Assembly (NCBI RefSeq): GCF_000243215.1
Contig: NZ_JH594597.1
Span: forward strand, 1-64,000
Reading direction: 5' to 3'
Source: Odoribacter laneus YIT 12061
Lineage (GTDB): Bacteria; Bacteroidota; Bacteroidia; Bacteroidales; Marinifilaceae
Length of the DNA: 64,000 nucleotides
The number at the start of each line of letters is the position of its first letter. Within the stretch, counting starts at the first letter, position 1. The notes under the pieces were generated by a model. That model did no database searches, was not told the origin of the DNA, and was given only the letters and a program-made list of their open reading frames with translations. The position numbers were made by a program, and so were the translations under genes. Below, piece after piece: positions 34,633 through 43,550 of the stretch.

Positions 34633-35820
34633 ATGAGCCAAAAATCAAAAGGAATCATCGGTATTTTAACCGGAGGAGGAGATGTGCCGGGACTTAACCC
34701 GGCCATTCGTGCAGTAACTATCAGAGCTCTCAGAGAAGGATATAAAGTTATTGGCATCCGTCGGGGTTGGCGGGGCCTGATCGATATCGTACGGGATAAA
34801 AAAGCAGATAATTCCGGAAACTTCTTTGAATTAACGGAAGAAATTGTCAACAGAGCAGGGCGTACCGGAGGAACTTTTCTGCATACTTCCCGTACGCGGG
34901 CATCCCATGTCCCACAGGAATCCGTCCCCCAGCATCTGAAAGACAAGTATACGGATAAAGTCAATGACCTGACCTCTGAAGTACTTCAGAATCTAGAATT
35001 TATGGGTATTGATTATCTTGTTCCGATCGGAGGGGACGACACGCTGAGTTATGGCGTAAGATTGAGTAAAGAAGGAGTAAAGGTCATTGCTATTCCCAAA
35101 ACGATGGACAATGACGTACCGGGAACAGATTATTGTATCGGTTTCAGTACTTGTATCACCCGAACGATAGAATTGACCCATAGTCTGCGGACTTGTGCCG
35201 GTTCACACGAACGCTTGCTGGTTCTGGAAGTATTCGGACGCTATGCCGGATTCTCTGCTATGCTTCCTACTTTAGCAGGAGCCGCCAACCGCTGTGTGAT
35301 CCCGGAATATCAATTTAACATCGATCGGCTCTGTGAGCTCCTTTGCCAGGACAGGTATACCAATCCCAGTAAATATTCCGTTGTTCTCATTTCCGAAGGA
35401 GCTACCTATAACGGAGGGGATATGATGTTTCAAAGCGAGGAAACCGATATGTTCGGACATAAAAAATTAGGAGGAATAGGAGATCATATTGCCAATCAGC
35501 TGAAAGAACTTTCCCCTAAATTCAATCATGGAGAAAGCATTAATGTAATCAACCAAAAACTGGGTTATCTGGTGAGATGCGGGAATCCGGATGCAATGGA
35601 CTCTATTGTACCTATGGCATACGGTAACCTGGCGCTGGATCTGATCTCCAAAGGGATGCACGGACGTCTTGTCATTCTGCGTAACGGACGTTATGACAAC
35701 GCTCCTATCGAAATTGTAACCAGTACGAAGAAATTAGTGGATGTGGAAAAATTCTATAACACAGACCGGCTTCGTCCGAAATACAACAGTTTCGAATTTA
35801 TGCCTCAGATGATACTTTAA
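34633..35820 (+). CDS. 6-phosphofructokinase, probably pyrophosphate-dependent
   Basis: A 395-residue PfkA-family enzyme that phosphorylates fructose 6-phosphate. Substrate-site motifs are TGGGDVPGLN (13-22), PIGGDDTLSYG (131-141) and PKTMDNDVPGTD (155-166). ATP-dependent PfkA has Gly at the positions of D136 and K156; Asp and Lys there mark pyrophosphate-using enzymes, so PPi is the likely phosphoryl donor, making the reaction reversible. Single gene; an inverted repeat follows. ATP use cannot be excluded without assay. Confidence 0.88.
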   Translation: MSQKSKGIIGILTGGGDVPGLNPAIRAVTIRALREGYKVIGIRRGWRGLIDIVRDKKADNSGNFFELTEEIVNRAGRTGGTFLHTSRTRASHVPQESVPQHLKDKYTDKVNDLTSEVLQNLEFMGIDYLVPIGGDDTLSYGVRLSKEGVKVIAIPKTMDNDVPGTDYCIGFSTCITRTIELTHSLRTCAGSHERLLVLEVFGRYAGFSAMLPTLAGAANRCVIPEYQFNIDRLCELLCQDRYTNPSKYSVVLISEGATYNGGDMMFQSEETDMFGHKKLGGIGDHIANQLKELSPKFNHGESINVINQKLGYLVRCGNPDAMDSIVPMAYGNLALDLISKGMHGRLVILRNGRYDNAPIEIVTSTKKLVDVEKFYNTDRLRPKYNSFEFMPQMIL

Positions 35821-35822
35821 AA

Positions 35823-35845
35823 AGGAGGGACCGTAAGGTCCTCCT
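35823..35845. repeat. Hairpin after phosphofructokinase gene
   Basis: AGGAGG-ACC and GGTCCTCCT pair around GTAA with one bulged G. It may act as a weak terminator, but no T-run follows on the plus strand. Confidence 0.4.
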
Positions 35846-35888
35846 AAAAAGAGGGAAACGGATATTTATTATCCACAAAAACAGATCG

Positions 35889-36013
35889 ATCCATCGCTGG
35901 TGAAAAAACGGTAGTTCCTTATCCTATTGTAGAAGGACAGGGAATTCTTCATCAGCGATGGATTAGATTATTGTCGTTCGGCACGAACGAACATCCGTTC
36001 ACGAGCAACAATC
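35889..36013. repeat. Two structured inverted repeats between convergent genes
   Basis: First, 35889-35963: a 15-16 bp stem (TCCATCGCTGGTGAA with TTCATCAGCGATGGA, one G-U) continued by TTCC/GGAA and TCCT/AGGA. Second, about 35969-36013: ATTGT/ACAAT flanking imperfectly matched arms. They lie between the phosphofructokinase gene and a convergent lipoprotein gene. No coding frame fits them. They may be 3' structures, or the remains of a small mobile repeat. Confidence 0.45.
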
Positions 36014-36022
36014 AAGCTATTC

Positions 36023-36220
36023 CTATCTATTAGGCATGGAATCAGGTGAGATACTATCTACTGCTATAATAACCGTTTCCTGTTCTACAATCACAGCGGA
36101 ATCTTGAGGCTGATTCATCCGGGCAGCCTGCTTTTTAGCAGAGTTCCGGCAAGAAACTACTGAAATAAACAATAGAATCAAGACAATATATCCGAATTTT
36201 GTTTTCCAATTTGTTTTCAT
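36023..36220 (-). CDS. Small lipoprotein
   Basis: A 65-residue protein with a lipoprotein signal (LILLFISVVSC, Cys24) and a short polar tail rich in Asp, Ser and Val. I recognise no family. It follows the outer-membrane protein gene by 57 bases on the same strand and probably ends that operon. Reality is supported by the clean signal peptide and codon use. Confidence 0.55.
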   Translation of the reverse strand: MKTNWKTKFGYIVLILLFISVVSCRNSAKKQAARMNQPQDSAVIVEQETVIIAVDSISPDSMPNR

Positions 36221-36277
36221 TTTTCCCGTATTTTAAGTATAAGTTCGTCATTTTATACGAAACAGGGAAATTGAAGT

Positions 36278-36934
36278 TTATAAAAACTGGAATTTTATTC
36301 CTAACGACAAACTAAAAATATCCGTTAGGTGTAAATACTTGTTGGTAAAATAGCTGATGATATACAAATCGTTTGTCCCCACCTCATAAAAAAGAGTGAT
36401 ATGATCCGTCAATAACTTCGGTTTCAAATCAAATCTAAGCCGTTGTCCGAAAGCAATATTGAAACGCAAATTTGTCGCGACATTATAATATTTGTCCGGA
36501 TACTTGTCCGGATCCCTGGTCCAGAATTCCTCTCCAAAGATTTTATTGATATAGAGACTTACCGTAAAAGGTTCCCCTACCCAACGACTGTTTTTAATAC
36601 GAAGTTTCCAGGGAATATAATTCTCCTTTAACGTAATTGTAATATGATGTTCCTTTCCGTCGAATTTCGGTAAATAGCCCAAAAAAATATCAGTTTCCCA
36701 TTGTTTTTTCTTTCCATAATCCCACCCCACACCTAAAGAAAAAAGTCCCATGCCTCCGGCAAACTGAAATTTGTTATACCGGGGTACTAATCTATTCCAT
36801 CTCGATTGATACTTTTCCTGCAATTTCTCATGCTTGCTAATTTTTCCTTTATTAAGAGACTGAGCGAAAGCTGCATTTCCTCCCCCTTCCAAACAAATAA
36901 AAATCAATACATATCTAAAAATAGACCACCTCAT
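36278..36934 (-). CDS. Exported hypothetical protein, probable outer-membrane barrel
   Basis: A 218-residue protein with a signal peptide cut after AAFAQ (about residue 25). The mature part has alternating aromatic strands (GLFSLGVGWDYGKKKQW, ITITLKENYIPWKL, IFSLSLGIKFQFL) and ends in FQFL, as expected for a small eight- to ten-strand barrel. I assign no function. The start overlaps the end of the metallophosphoesterase gene by 20 bases, so the two are translationally coupled. Confidence 0.65.
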   Translation of the reverse strand: MRWSIFRYVLIFICLEGGGNAAFAQSLNKGKISKHEKLQEKYQSRWNRLVPRYNKFQFAGGMGLFSLGVGWDYGKKKQWETDIFLGYLPKFDGKEHHITITLKENYIPWKLRIKNSRWVGEPFTVSLYINKIFGEEFWTRDPDKYPDKYYNVATNLRFNIAFGQRLRFDLKPKLLTDHITLFYEVGTNDLYIISYFTNKYLHLTDIFSLSLGIKFQFL

Positions 36935-37730
36935 AAGAATAATTCTCTTTCGTTACTGTAAACAACAAATAGTTTCGATTCTTCATTGCATCTGAACCAT
37001 AATAAATAATTCCATCTTCAAAGAAATCATTTACCATCACATGATGCTCATGTGCATGTACACAAAAACGCAGATTTTTCAATTTTTTCAAATATTCCTG
37101 GAAAGGAACTTTGACATTATTGTTAAAAATCACATTCCCCGGCTGCGTATGCATAACGGCTATAGAGGAATGAATCGGCTGCTCTAAAGTATCAGCAATT
37201 TGTTCCTGAATAAACTCAAAATCCGGTACAGGAATAGAATAATCGTAATCCAAAGCATTGGTATTCAGGCAGACAAATTTTATACCTCCATATACAAAAG
37301 CAAAGTTCAAAGCCCCGTACATAGCTTCATATACTTCTCTTCCCGAACCTAAATTATCATGATTCCCAATCACAGCCATATAAGGCACTTTCAATCGACT
37401 CATGATATCGTGAATCCAGCAATATTCCTTTTTCAATCCGAAATCAGAAATATCTCCCCCATGTATCACAAAATCGATATCATCCCGTCTATTTACAGCA
37501 TTTACGAAATCTTCCGTCTCATCATACCAACGTTGTGTATCTCCCATCGCGATAAAACGAACGGTATCCCTATTCCGATCTGAAATTCGCAAGCGCTCTA
37601 TGTTCTTTTCATTGATGTGTTTATATTTTTCATCCAGTCTCAATTCATAAGGATGATATTCAAATACCTGTTCACAACTGCACAAAATCAAAGCCGAACA
37701 AATCATGCCAATACAAAATTTTCCCTTCAT
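36915..37730 (-). CDS. Calcineurin-like metallophosphoesterase lipoprotein
   Basis: A 271-residue lipoprotein (signal ending ALILCSC, about residue 19) with the full metallophosphoesterase motif set: FIAMGDTQRW, VIHGGDISDFG, VIGNHDNLG, AVMHTQPGN and VHAHEHHVM. These coordinate two metal ions. Substrate is unknown; family members cleave phosphomonoesters, diesters or lipid head groups. It is the first gene of a small envelope operon with an outer-membrane protein and a small lipoprotein, so action at the cell surface or periplasm is likely. Confidence 0.87.
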   Translation of the reverse strand: MKGKFCIGMICSALILCSCEQVFEYHPYELRLDEKYKHINEKNIERLRISDRNRDTVRFIAMGDTQRWYDETEDFVNAVNRRDDIDFVIHGGDISDFGLKKEYCWIHDIMSRLKVPYMAVIGNHDNLGSGREVYEAMYGALNFAFVYGGIKFVCLNTNALDYDYSIPVPDFEFIQEQIADTLEQPIHSSIAVMHTQPGNVIFNNNVKVPFQEYLKKLKNLRFCVHAHEHHVMVNDFFEDGIIYYGSDAMKNRNYLLFTVTKENYSYEVVYF

Positions 37731-37897
37731 TTCATTGTGTTTTAATTTTTCTCTCTTTCTAACAAAATGTATGCCTCTTTCGTATTTTTTTAACTTTTAA
37801 GTTCGTTCTTTATCGGGCATACATGTAAAGATGTACGAAAGATTTGCATAGTTTCTCTAATTATTCTATATTATTAAGAAATAATATCAGAAAAAGT

Positions 37898-37923
37898 AAA
37901 CGATTTTATAAATTTTATCGTTT
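37898..37923. promoter_or_regulatory. Inverted repeat, likely operator of the XRE regulator
   Basis: AAACGAT (37898-37904) and ATCGTTT (37917-37923) form a 7-bp inverted repeat in front of the XRE gene. TTACATGTAA (37931-37940) is a second palindrome, and ACATGTAAAG recurs at 37821-37830. A TATATTTA box (37927-37934) is a possible -7 element. Position suggests autoregulation. Confidence 0.45.
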
Positions 37924-37956
37924 ATTATATTTACATGTAAAGGAAAACAGATATCT

Positions 37957-38379
37957 ATGGATATGTCTATTAATAAAAGGCTAGAGAAATTTTTATTCGA
38001 AAAGGATATTTCTCAGGAAAAATTGAGAATCAAATTGGGGTTAAAAACACGCCAGCAAGTCAGCAATTGGATAAATTGTCACGACCCTATCCCGGATAAA
38101 CATGTATTAGCCATCATCCGGCAATTTCCTGAATTAAATGCCAATTGGTTGTTGCGGGGTGCCGGAAATATGTTGATCGACCAAAAGCAATTGAGACAAA
38201 TCAACCGGAACGAATATGGCTTTTGTGAAGATTGCATAGACAAAGACAAAGAAATTGAAATGCTTAAAAACCTGCTGGAGAAAAAGGAACAGGAATTAAA
38301 AGAGCAATACAAAGAATCCGGAAAGCTGGAGGAACGACTTTATCAATATGAAAAAAAAGAAAAAAAGAGAAACGATTAG
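37957..38379 (+). CDS. XRE-family helix-turn-helix regulator with coiled-coil tail
   Basis: A 140-residue protein. Residues 1-70 carry an HTH of the phage CI-repressor type (ISQEKLRIKLGLKTRQQVSN, then a short linker and the LNANWLLRGAGNML signature). Residues 90-140 form a charged coiled coil (DKDKEIEMLKNLLEKKEQEL) that probably mediates oligomerisation; a peptidase or ligand domain is lacking. It stands alone. The Lys-rich C-terminus is encoded by the A-rich DNA that serves as the T-run of the convergent gene's terminator. Targets are unknown apart from its own likely operator. Confidence 0.85.
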   Translation: MDMSINKRLEKFLFEKDISQEKLRIKLGLKTRQQVSNWINCHDPIPDKHVLAIIRQFPELNANWLLRGAGNMLIDQKQLRQINRNEYGFCEDCIDKDKEIEMLKNLLEKKEQELKEQYKESGKLEERLYQYEKKEKKRND

Positions 38380-38395
38380 TCCTTCCCTAATCGTT
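38371..38395. terminator. Shared terminator spanning the stops of two convergent genes
   Basis: AACGATTAG (38371-38379) pairs with CTAATCGTT (38387-38395) around a 7-base loop. Each arm contains the stop codon of one gene. The T-run is strong on the minus strand (from A-rich DNA at 38350-38370) and modest on the plus strand. Confidence 0.65.
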
Positions 38396-40360
38396 CCCTT
38401 CTTTACAATACCTTTTTATAATATTATAGGCATCAATAATCCCTAATTCTCCTGCTTTACTCAAATCAGCATTCGCCTCTGCCTTCCTTCCGGTATAGAT
38501 ATACAACAGTCCTCTGTTAAAATAAGCTTCAGCAAATTCTTTATCCTGCCGGATCACTTCGGAATAAGCCTCTATTGCCTGGTCTATTTTTTCACTCTTC
38601 ACATACACATTGCCGATATTGTACAAAGCGAATATAAAAGCGGGATCGATTTCCAGGCACTTTCTATACCCCTCCAATACCTGAGAATAATCTATAATAC
38701 GCTTCACCTGTTTTTCTTCCCCTATAACTTCAACCGTATTATCCTCTATCGATTCTATATAATCCAACATTTGCATCCGGGCATTGGCTTGGTTAAATAA
38801 AGCCAGTATATGGTTTGGTTCCAGTTCGTTGACAGCCATAAAATCCTCAATTGCTTTCGGATACTCCCGGCTATTCATATAGAAAATTCCCCGCAACAGA
38901 TAATCATCTGCAGTAGGCTGCTGTGTAATCTTCGAGCTTAATTGTTGAATATTCTCCTCTATGAAAGAGGCCGGGTACCTGTATTTTCTATTGGATAAGG
39001 ATAAAGAAGGCTGATAATTATGCTGTTGATTATAATTCATGATATGCGTATTATAATACTGGACTTTACCATTTCTCAGCGAATCCAGACTCAGATACTG
39101 CACACAGAAAATATCCCGTAAAGAAACGATTACATTTTTATCCTGTACCCTGCCATTGATAACATCCCGCATTTTGTCTTCCCGGGCATTAAAGTCTATT
39201 AAGCGCTGGAAATTTTCCGTTGTATCCACTAAAGCATTCCTATCCCCTTCTTTCATTTTTCGGTAACGGTCCATAACTGCCAATGCCCTCCCATGGTCCT
39301 CATCGGCAGCCGCATAATGCTGAAGGGCATTATTCACCGCAGCACGGGCTAAATAAGCTTTTACAAAATCGGGGTATAAACGAATACTTTCCGAAAAATC
39401 CTCATAAGCCCCGGCATAGTCTTTGATTTCCATCTTCAATAATCCCCGGTTAAAGTAAATCAGGATATTATCCGGATTCGTCTCGACAACTTTATCCAAA
39501 TCGGAAATAGCATTATTGTAATCTCCGACTTCAGCTCTCAACATCGCCCGATTATAGTAAGCATAAATATAAGTACTGTCTATTTTTATTATTTCCCCAT
39601 AATCTTTCAAAGCATCCGGAAACTTTTTCATTTCATACCAGACGATAGCCCGGCTCATCAATATTTTTTTATTTTTAGGATTTGCTTTCAAAGCCCGGTT
39701 ATAATCCTCTATCGCATTGTGGTAATCTTTCTGCTTATACCAGAGATAGCCCCTGAGACCAAAAGCATCATCCGAAAACATATTCAATTTTATAGCTGCA
39801 TTGCAATCAGCCATCGCCCCTTCAGGATCATCTAGTTTTTCTCGCATAATGGCCCGGTTCAAATAAGCCGCCAGCAATTTATTATCTATCATTAAAGATT
39901 TGGAATAATCTTTTTCCGCTCCTTTATAATCTCCGGTTTCCGCCTTGGTGATTCCCCGGTTTGCATATACATAAGCATCACTGGGATCCAAAGTTATCGC
40001 TTCGTTATAATCCCGCATAGCTTCTTTAAATTTTCTCAGATTGTGATAAGCAATCCCCCGATACATATAAGCATAAAAATAATTGGGATTCAAATCAATC
40101 GCCTGCGTATAATCCGCTATCGCACCTTCGTAATCGTCCAGATTCATCTTTGCCAATCCCCGAAAAAAATAGGGTTCTGAAAGATAAGGTTTTATCCGGA
40201 TAATATTATTAAAATTGTCGATCGCACTTACATAATCGTCAAAATAGATGGCATTTTTTCCCATCTGCAACATATTATAGGTATTCCATTGTGCTGACGC
40301 ACTCAATGTAAGCAGCAATAGCAGACCTCCCCAAAACCCTTTACACAATATATTTTTCAT
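38387..40360 (-). CDS. Large tetratricopeptide-repeat protein, exported
   Basis: A 657-residue protein with a signal peptide (cut near SASAQ, about residue 23) followed by at least ten TPR units in residues 25-370 (for example AYMYRGIAYHNLRKFKEAMRDY and similar) and three or four more in 490-645. A charged non-TPR insert lies around 375-470. TPR arrays mediate protein contacts; such periplasmic proteins are common in Bacteroidetes and mostly uncharacterised. Single gene with a terminator shared with the XRE gene. Confidence 0.88.
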   Translation of the reverse strand: MKNILCKGFWGGLLLLLTLSASAQWNTYNMLQMGKNAIYFDDYVSAIDNFNNIIRIKPYLSEPYFFRGLAKMNLDDYEGAIADYTQAIDLNPNYFYAYMYRGIAYHNLRKFKEAMRDYNEAITLDPSDAYVYANRGITKAETGDYKGAEKDYSKSLMIDNKLLAAYLNRAIMREKLDDPEGAMADCNAAIKLNMFSDDAFGLRGYLWYKQKDYHNAIEDYNRALKANPKNKKILMSRAIVWYEMKKFPDALKDYGEIIKIDSTYIYAYYNRAMLRAEVGDYNNAISDLDKVVETNPDNILIYFNRGLLKMEIKDYAGAYEDFSESIRLYPDFVKAYLARAAVNNALQHYAAADEDHGRALAVMDRYRKMKEGDRNALVDTTENFQRLIDFNAREDKMRDVINGRVQDKNVIVSLRDIFCVQYLSLDSLRNGKVQYYNTHIMNYNQQHNYQPSLSLSNRKYRYPASFIEENIQQLSSKITQQPTADDYLLRGIFYMNSREYPKAIEDFMAVNELEPNHILALFNQANARMQMLDYIESIEDNTVEVIGEEKQVKRIIDYSQVLEGYRKCLEIDPAFIFALYNIGNVYVKSEKIDQAIEAYSEVIRQDKEFAEAYFNRGLLYIYTGRKAEANADLSKAGELGIIDAYNIIKRYCKEGND

Positions 40361-40624
40361 GTAATGTCCTAACCTGTTTTAAAGCAGTAAATATAGATAA
40401 AAAGAGATGATTCTGAAAAGCCGGATTTCCTTTTTTCATTTTTTTTGCTCTAATATTTTAAATTTAATAGGAAATATTCTACTTGTATCTGTTTTAAACA
40501 GATTCTCCTTTTTAAAGATCCTGTTCAGTGTTATGGATTCTATTTTACCTCTTTCAAAAGATCATTCCAACATATTTCGGTTGACAATTCATTTTCGCTT
40601 TATACACTTTAATTGTTTACAATA

Positions 40625-40655
40625 TTTGCATATTAATTATTTATGTTTATATTTG
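40625..40655 (+). promoter_or_regulatory. Consensus promoter of the interrupted lipoprotein gene
   Basis: TTTG (40625-40628), 19 bases, TATATTTG (40648-40655): an exact match to the Bacteroides consensus. The start site would be near 40660, 28 bases before the ATG at 40688. The rest of the 327-base gap 40361-40687 shows nothing else of note. Confidence 0.8.
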
Positions 40656-40732
40656 CTAATAACCTATAACTTATAAAATAAAACGTTATGAAATCAAGTT
40701 TTCTTTATTGGGTAAACTTGTTAGTGCTGAAT

Positions 40733-41713
40733 TCAACTTGCAAATGCAACAGAATTCTGATTAATAATTTGTTTAAATATTTCGTTTGGCGTGAGGTATC
40801 CAAGTCTTTTACGAGGTCGATTATTGAGTTTATTTTCAATCCACTTAATCTGTTTGTTGGTTACTTCACTAAAGTCCTTACCCTTTGGGATATACTGCCT
40901 GATAAGCCCGTTGGTGTTTTCATTGGCACCACGTTCCCATGAGTGGTATGGTTTGCAAAAATAGAATTTTATTTCCAATTTTTGCGCAATTTCCTCGTGC
41001 TTTGCAAACTCCTTTCCATTGTCAGCCGTAATTGTGTGTATTAAGTTTTTCACTTTCCGCAGTGCCCATACTGCAATCTTAGCTACCGGGATGGCTTCTT
41101 TTCCCGACAACTTGCGTATCCAGACCCTGCTTGTTGCTCTGTCGTTAATGGTAAGAATGGCACCTTTGTGGTTCTTACCAATAATTGTATCTATCTCTAA
41201 ATCACCAAATCTCTCCTTCAGTTCCACTATCTCGGGACGCTCATCAATATCCACCCTGCCTGGGATAAATCCTCGCCCTGCATTTTTAGAACCACGTTTG
41301 GCATACCTGCGACCTTGTCTGCGAAGATATTTGTGCAGTTTGCCACCCCGCCGCTTATCCTCCCAAATCCAGCGATATATCGTTTCGTGAGATACCATCG
41401 CAATTCCCTCCAAGCGGCTCCTGCCGACAATCTGCTCCGGGCTGAATCCTTTCTTCAACAGCTTTATTATCCGTTTTCTCATTGCCGGTGTAAGCACTTC
41501 CTTGCGATGTTTTTGCTGCTTGCGCCTGTCTGCTTTTCGCTGGGCAAGCTCCATGCTATAGCTACCACTTCGGGCGTCGCAATTGCGCTTTATCTCCCTG
41601 TAAACAGTGCTTTTATCTACTCCGATAGCTTCCGCTATTGCTTTTTTGCTCATCGGTATTTGCAACATCATAGAAATTGCATACCTTTGTTCCTCGGTTA
41701 TATGTTTGCTCAT
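40733..41713 (-). CDS. IS30-family transposase
   Basis: A 326-residue DDE transposase. The N-terminal helix-turn-helix (ITEEQRYAISMMLQIPMSKK and VDKSTVYREIKRN) is the IS30 signature. The catalytic core shows D in LEIDTIIGKNHKGA, D in TADNGKEFAKHE, and E in SWERGANENTNGLIRQYIPKG with the family-typical spacing. The ATG at 41713 is chosen over an upstream frame extension because it yields the family's normal N-terminus, MSKHITEEQR. A TATCTTTG -7 box (41749-41756, minus strand) precedes it. The stop codon lies inside the left inverted repeat. All catalytic residues are present, so it should be active. Confidence 0.95.
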   Translation of the reverse strand: MSKHITEEQRYAISMMLQIPMSKKAIAEAIGVDKSTVYREIKRNCDARSGSYSMELAQRKADRRKQQKHRKEVLTPAMRKRIIKLLKKGFSPEQIVGRSRLEGIAMVSHETIYRWIWEDKRRGGKLHKYLRRQGRRYAKRGSKNAGRGFIPGRVDIDERPEIVELKERFGDLEIDTIIGKNHKGAILTINDRATSRVWIRKLSGKEAIPVAKIAVWALRKVKNLIHTITADNGKEFAKHEEIAQKLEIKFYFCKPYHSWERGANENTNGLIRQYIPKGKDFSEVTNKQIKWIENKLNNRPRKRLGYLTPNEIFKQIINQNSVAFAS

Positions 41714-41748
41714 CTGCAACTTTTTTTTCTTTGGACGGACAATTAAAG

Positions 41749-41756
41749 CAAAGATA
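41749..41756 (-). promoter_or_regulatory. -7 box of the IS transposase promoter
   Basis: TATCTTTG on the minus strand, a full TAnnTTTG match, 36 bases before the transposase ATG. No convincing -33 box is seen. Confidence 0.5.
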
Positions 41757-43550
41757 GCAAACTTTATCCATTCAGAGTGAGAGAAAGGGGGACATTGTCT
41801 CTCTTTCCTCTCTGAAAAATAAATGTTTTTATTGCTTATTATCCGCACCCAAAAAGTTGCATTTATAAGTTGAACTCAAGAGTTATTTCTATTTTTGCCT
41901 TCGGTACGACAGGCTGTAGCGATGACGACAACAAGAATGAAATTTATCCTCCTTCTCTTACCTTAGAGGCAGGAGAAACGACAGAAACAACGGTATCTTT
42001 TACTATGCTACCGAAGCATGCAGACGAAATGGCTTATCTCCTCGTAAAAAAAGAAGCAACAGCCCCTAGTCTCGATCAGATTTTTTCAGAAGGGACCAAT
42101 TATGCAGCTACTGAAAATGCAAAAGTCACAGTTAAAGATCTGGAAAGGAATACCAAATACCAGGTATATGCGGCCTCCAAAAGCGGGGAACTAAAAAGTG
42201 AAGTTGCTTCACTCGAATTACAGACGGGAGACTACACCCAACTCATCACGCTACTGGAGAAAGGCAAAAACTATTATTCTTACCATATCAAAACGACAGC
42301 AGCTAATACGCCGGTGCTCCATTTAGGCGTCGAAAAAGATTTACTCGATTTTTTCCTGGAAGACTTAACGGATGAAACGGAAATCGAAGCTATGAAGCAA
42401 GATATTCTGGTGAATTTTGGATATCATGGTACAGGAGAAAAAACCTATACGCTGAAAGACGGGGAAATAGATCCCGATAATAATGCTATCGTGGAAGTTC
42501 TGGCAGGTATTCCTCAAGTCATTTTAGCGGTAGAAACCGATGCTGAGGGAAATGTAACCGGCAAAACTTCGACGATCGAATTTACAACGGAAACTCCTGG
42601 CACAGCTCCTTACAACATTACCATCGAAGTATTCGAAATAAAACCTACCACAGCCCGCATTGTATGTACTCCCGAACAAGGCATTATCTATTTTTATCAG
42701 GTATTATTCAAAAAAGAAGTAGCAGACCAATTTATCGCAGAAAAAGGAGCCGATGCCTTCCGGGCTTATATTCTGAACAGCGGCGATCGTTGTGATGAAG
42801 GTATAGACGACTTTGTATGGACAAAACTTTCTCCGGATACAGATTATGTCATGTACCTCATCGGAATAGATGCAAACGGCGATCAAGTGCAAGTAAATAA
42901 AGAATTCCGTACAGGAAAAGAAGCTAGTGGCGACAATATCGTATTAGACAGGGCATTAAAAGTTTTATATTGGCCGGGTAATTATTATGTAGAATTCGGG
43001 GACTGCGAAATGGCCATTGACGCAGATAATCGTTTTTACCCCGCTGACGGAGGTGCAGGCAACTGGGTGGTGATTGACTGTTATGGTAGCGAATCTACCG
43101 ACCCGAACCTTCCGATCTTCCCGACAGGAACTTATACGTTAGACCCGAACAATACCTTTGCCACGGGAACATGCAGCCAACAATACACCTGGGCGAATTC
43201 CTGGGATGCCGCCGGTACAGTCTCCAGTATTGATTTCGCTTCCGGAAGCATCACGGTCACCCAAAACGGAGGAAATTATCAAATTACGATGCAGTTTGTC
43301 AGCGACGAAGGCTCTCATTTCAAATGTAGTTATAACGGACCACTTACTTTTGCAGCAGGAGCTTCCCTTTCTACAACATGGAGTAAATTTACAGCTCTCA
43401 CAAACGGATCTTATCGCTTTAGCCGCGATATGCAAACACATTTAAATGTACCCAAATACCAACAACACAGTACTTCTGCTGTTTCTATAAAAGAGCAATT
43501 AAAAGCTGAATTCAAAAAGAAATAAACATTTTTACTAAATCCTTAAAAAA

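Larger units (their letters stand above)
40726..41880 (-). mobile_element. IS30-family insertion sequence, IS4351-like, 1155 bp
   Basis: The ends 40726-40750 and 41856-41880 are imperfect 25-bp inverted repeats (20 of 25 match, with TTCAACTT and AAATGCAAC conserved). AGT flanks both sides (40723-40725 and 41881-41883) as a 3-bp target duplication. Length 1155 bp and a 326-residue transposase equal what I recall for IS4351, known from Bacteroides ermF transposons. No passenger gene is present. Exact duplication and an intact transposase suggest a recent event. Confidence 0.9.
40688..43525 (+). pseudogene. Lipoprotein gene interrupted by an IS30-family element
   Basis: The gene starts at the ATG at 40688 with MKSSFLYWVNLLV, is cut at 40725 by the insertion sequence, and resumes at 41884 after one copy of a 3-bp duplication (AGT). 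Joining 40688-40725 to 41884-43525 gives 1680 bases, an unbroken 559-codon frame whose start is a clean lipoprotein signal: LLVISIFAFGTTGC followed by SDDD. The mature protein has fibronectin type III-like repeats (KVTVKDLERNTKYQVYAASK, WTKLSPDTDYVMYLIGID) and a C-terminal beta-rich part. Function unknown; a surface protein is likely. A TTG at 41870 in the IS end could in principle restart translation with a short new signal. Confidence 0.85.

Noticed and set aside
38387-40360. Repeated DNA in the TPR gene as a CRISPR or tandem array
   Set aside because: The similarity is at protein level with 34-residue periodicity; there are no identical DNA repeats with unique spacers.
40733-41848. A 371-codon version of the IS transposase
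   Set aside because: The extra 45 residues match no IS30 N-terminus and lie across the promoter box at 41749-41756; the ATG at 41713 gives the family length.
40728-41878. Other IS boundaries (for example from 40732 to 41874) based only on the best-matching repeat core
   Set aside because: They give no target duplication. Only 40726-41880 gives AGT on both sides and restores the lipoprotein frame.
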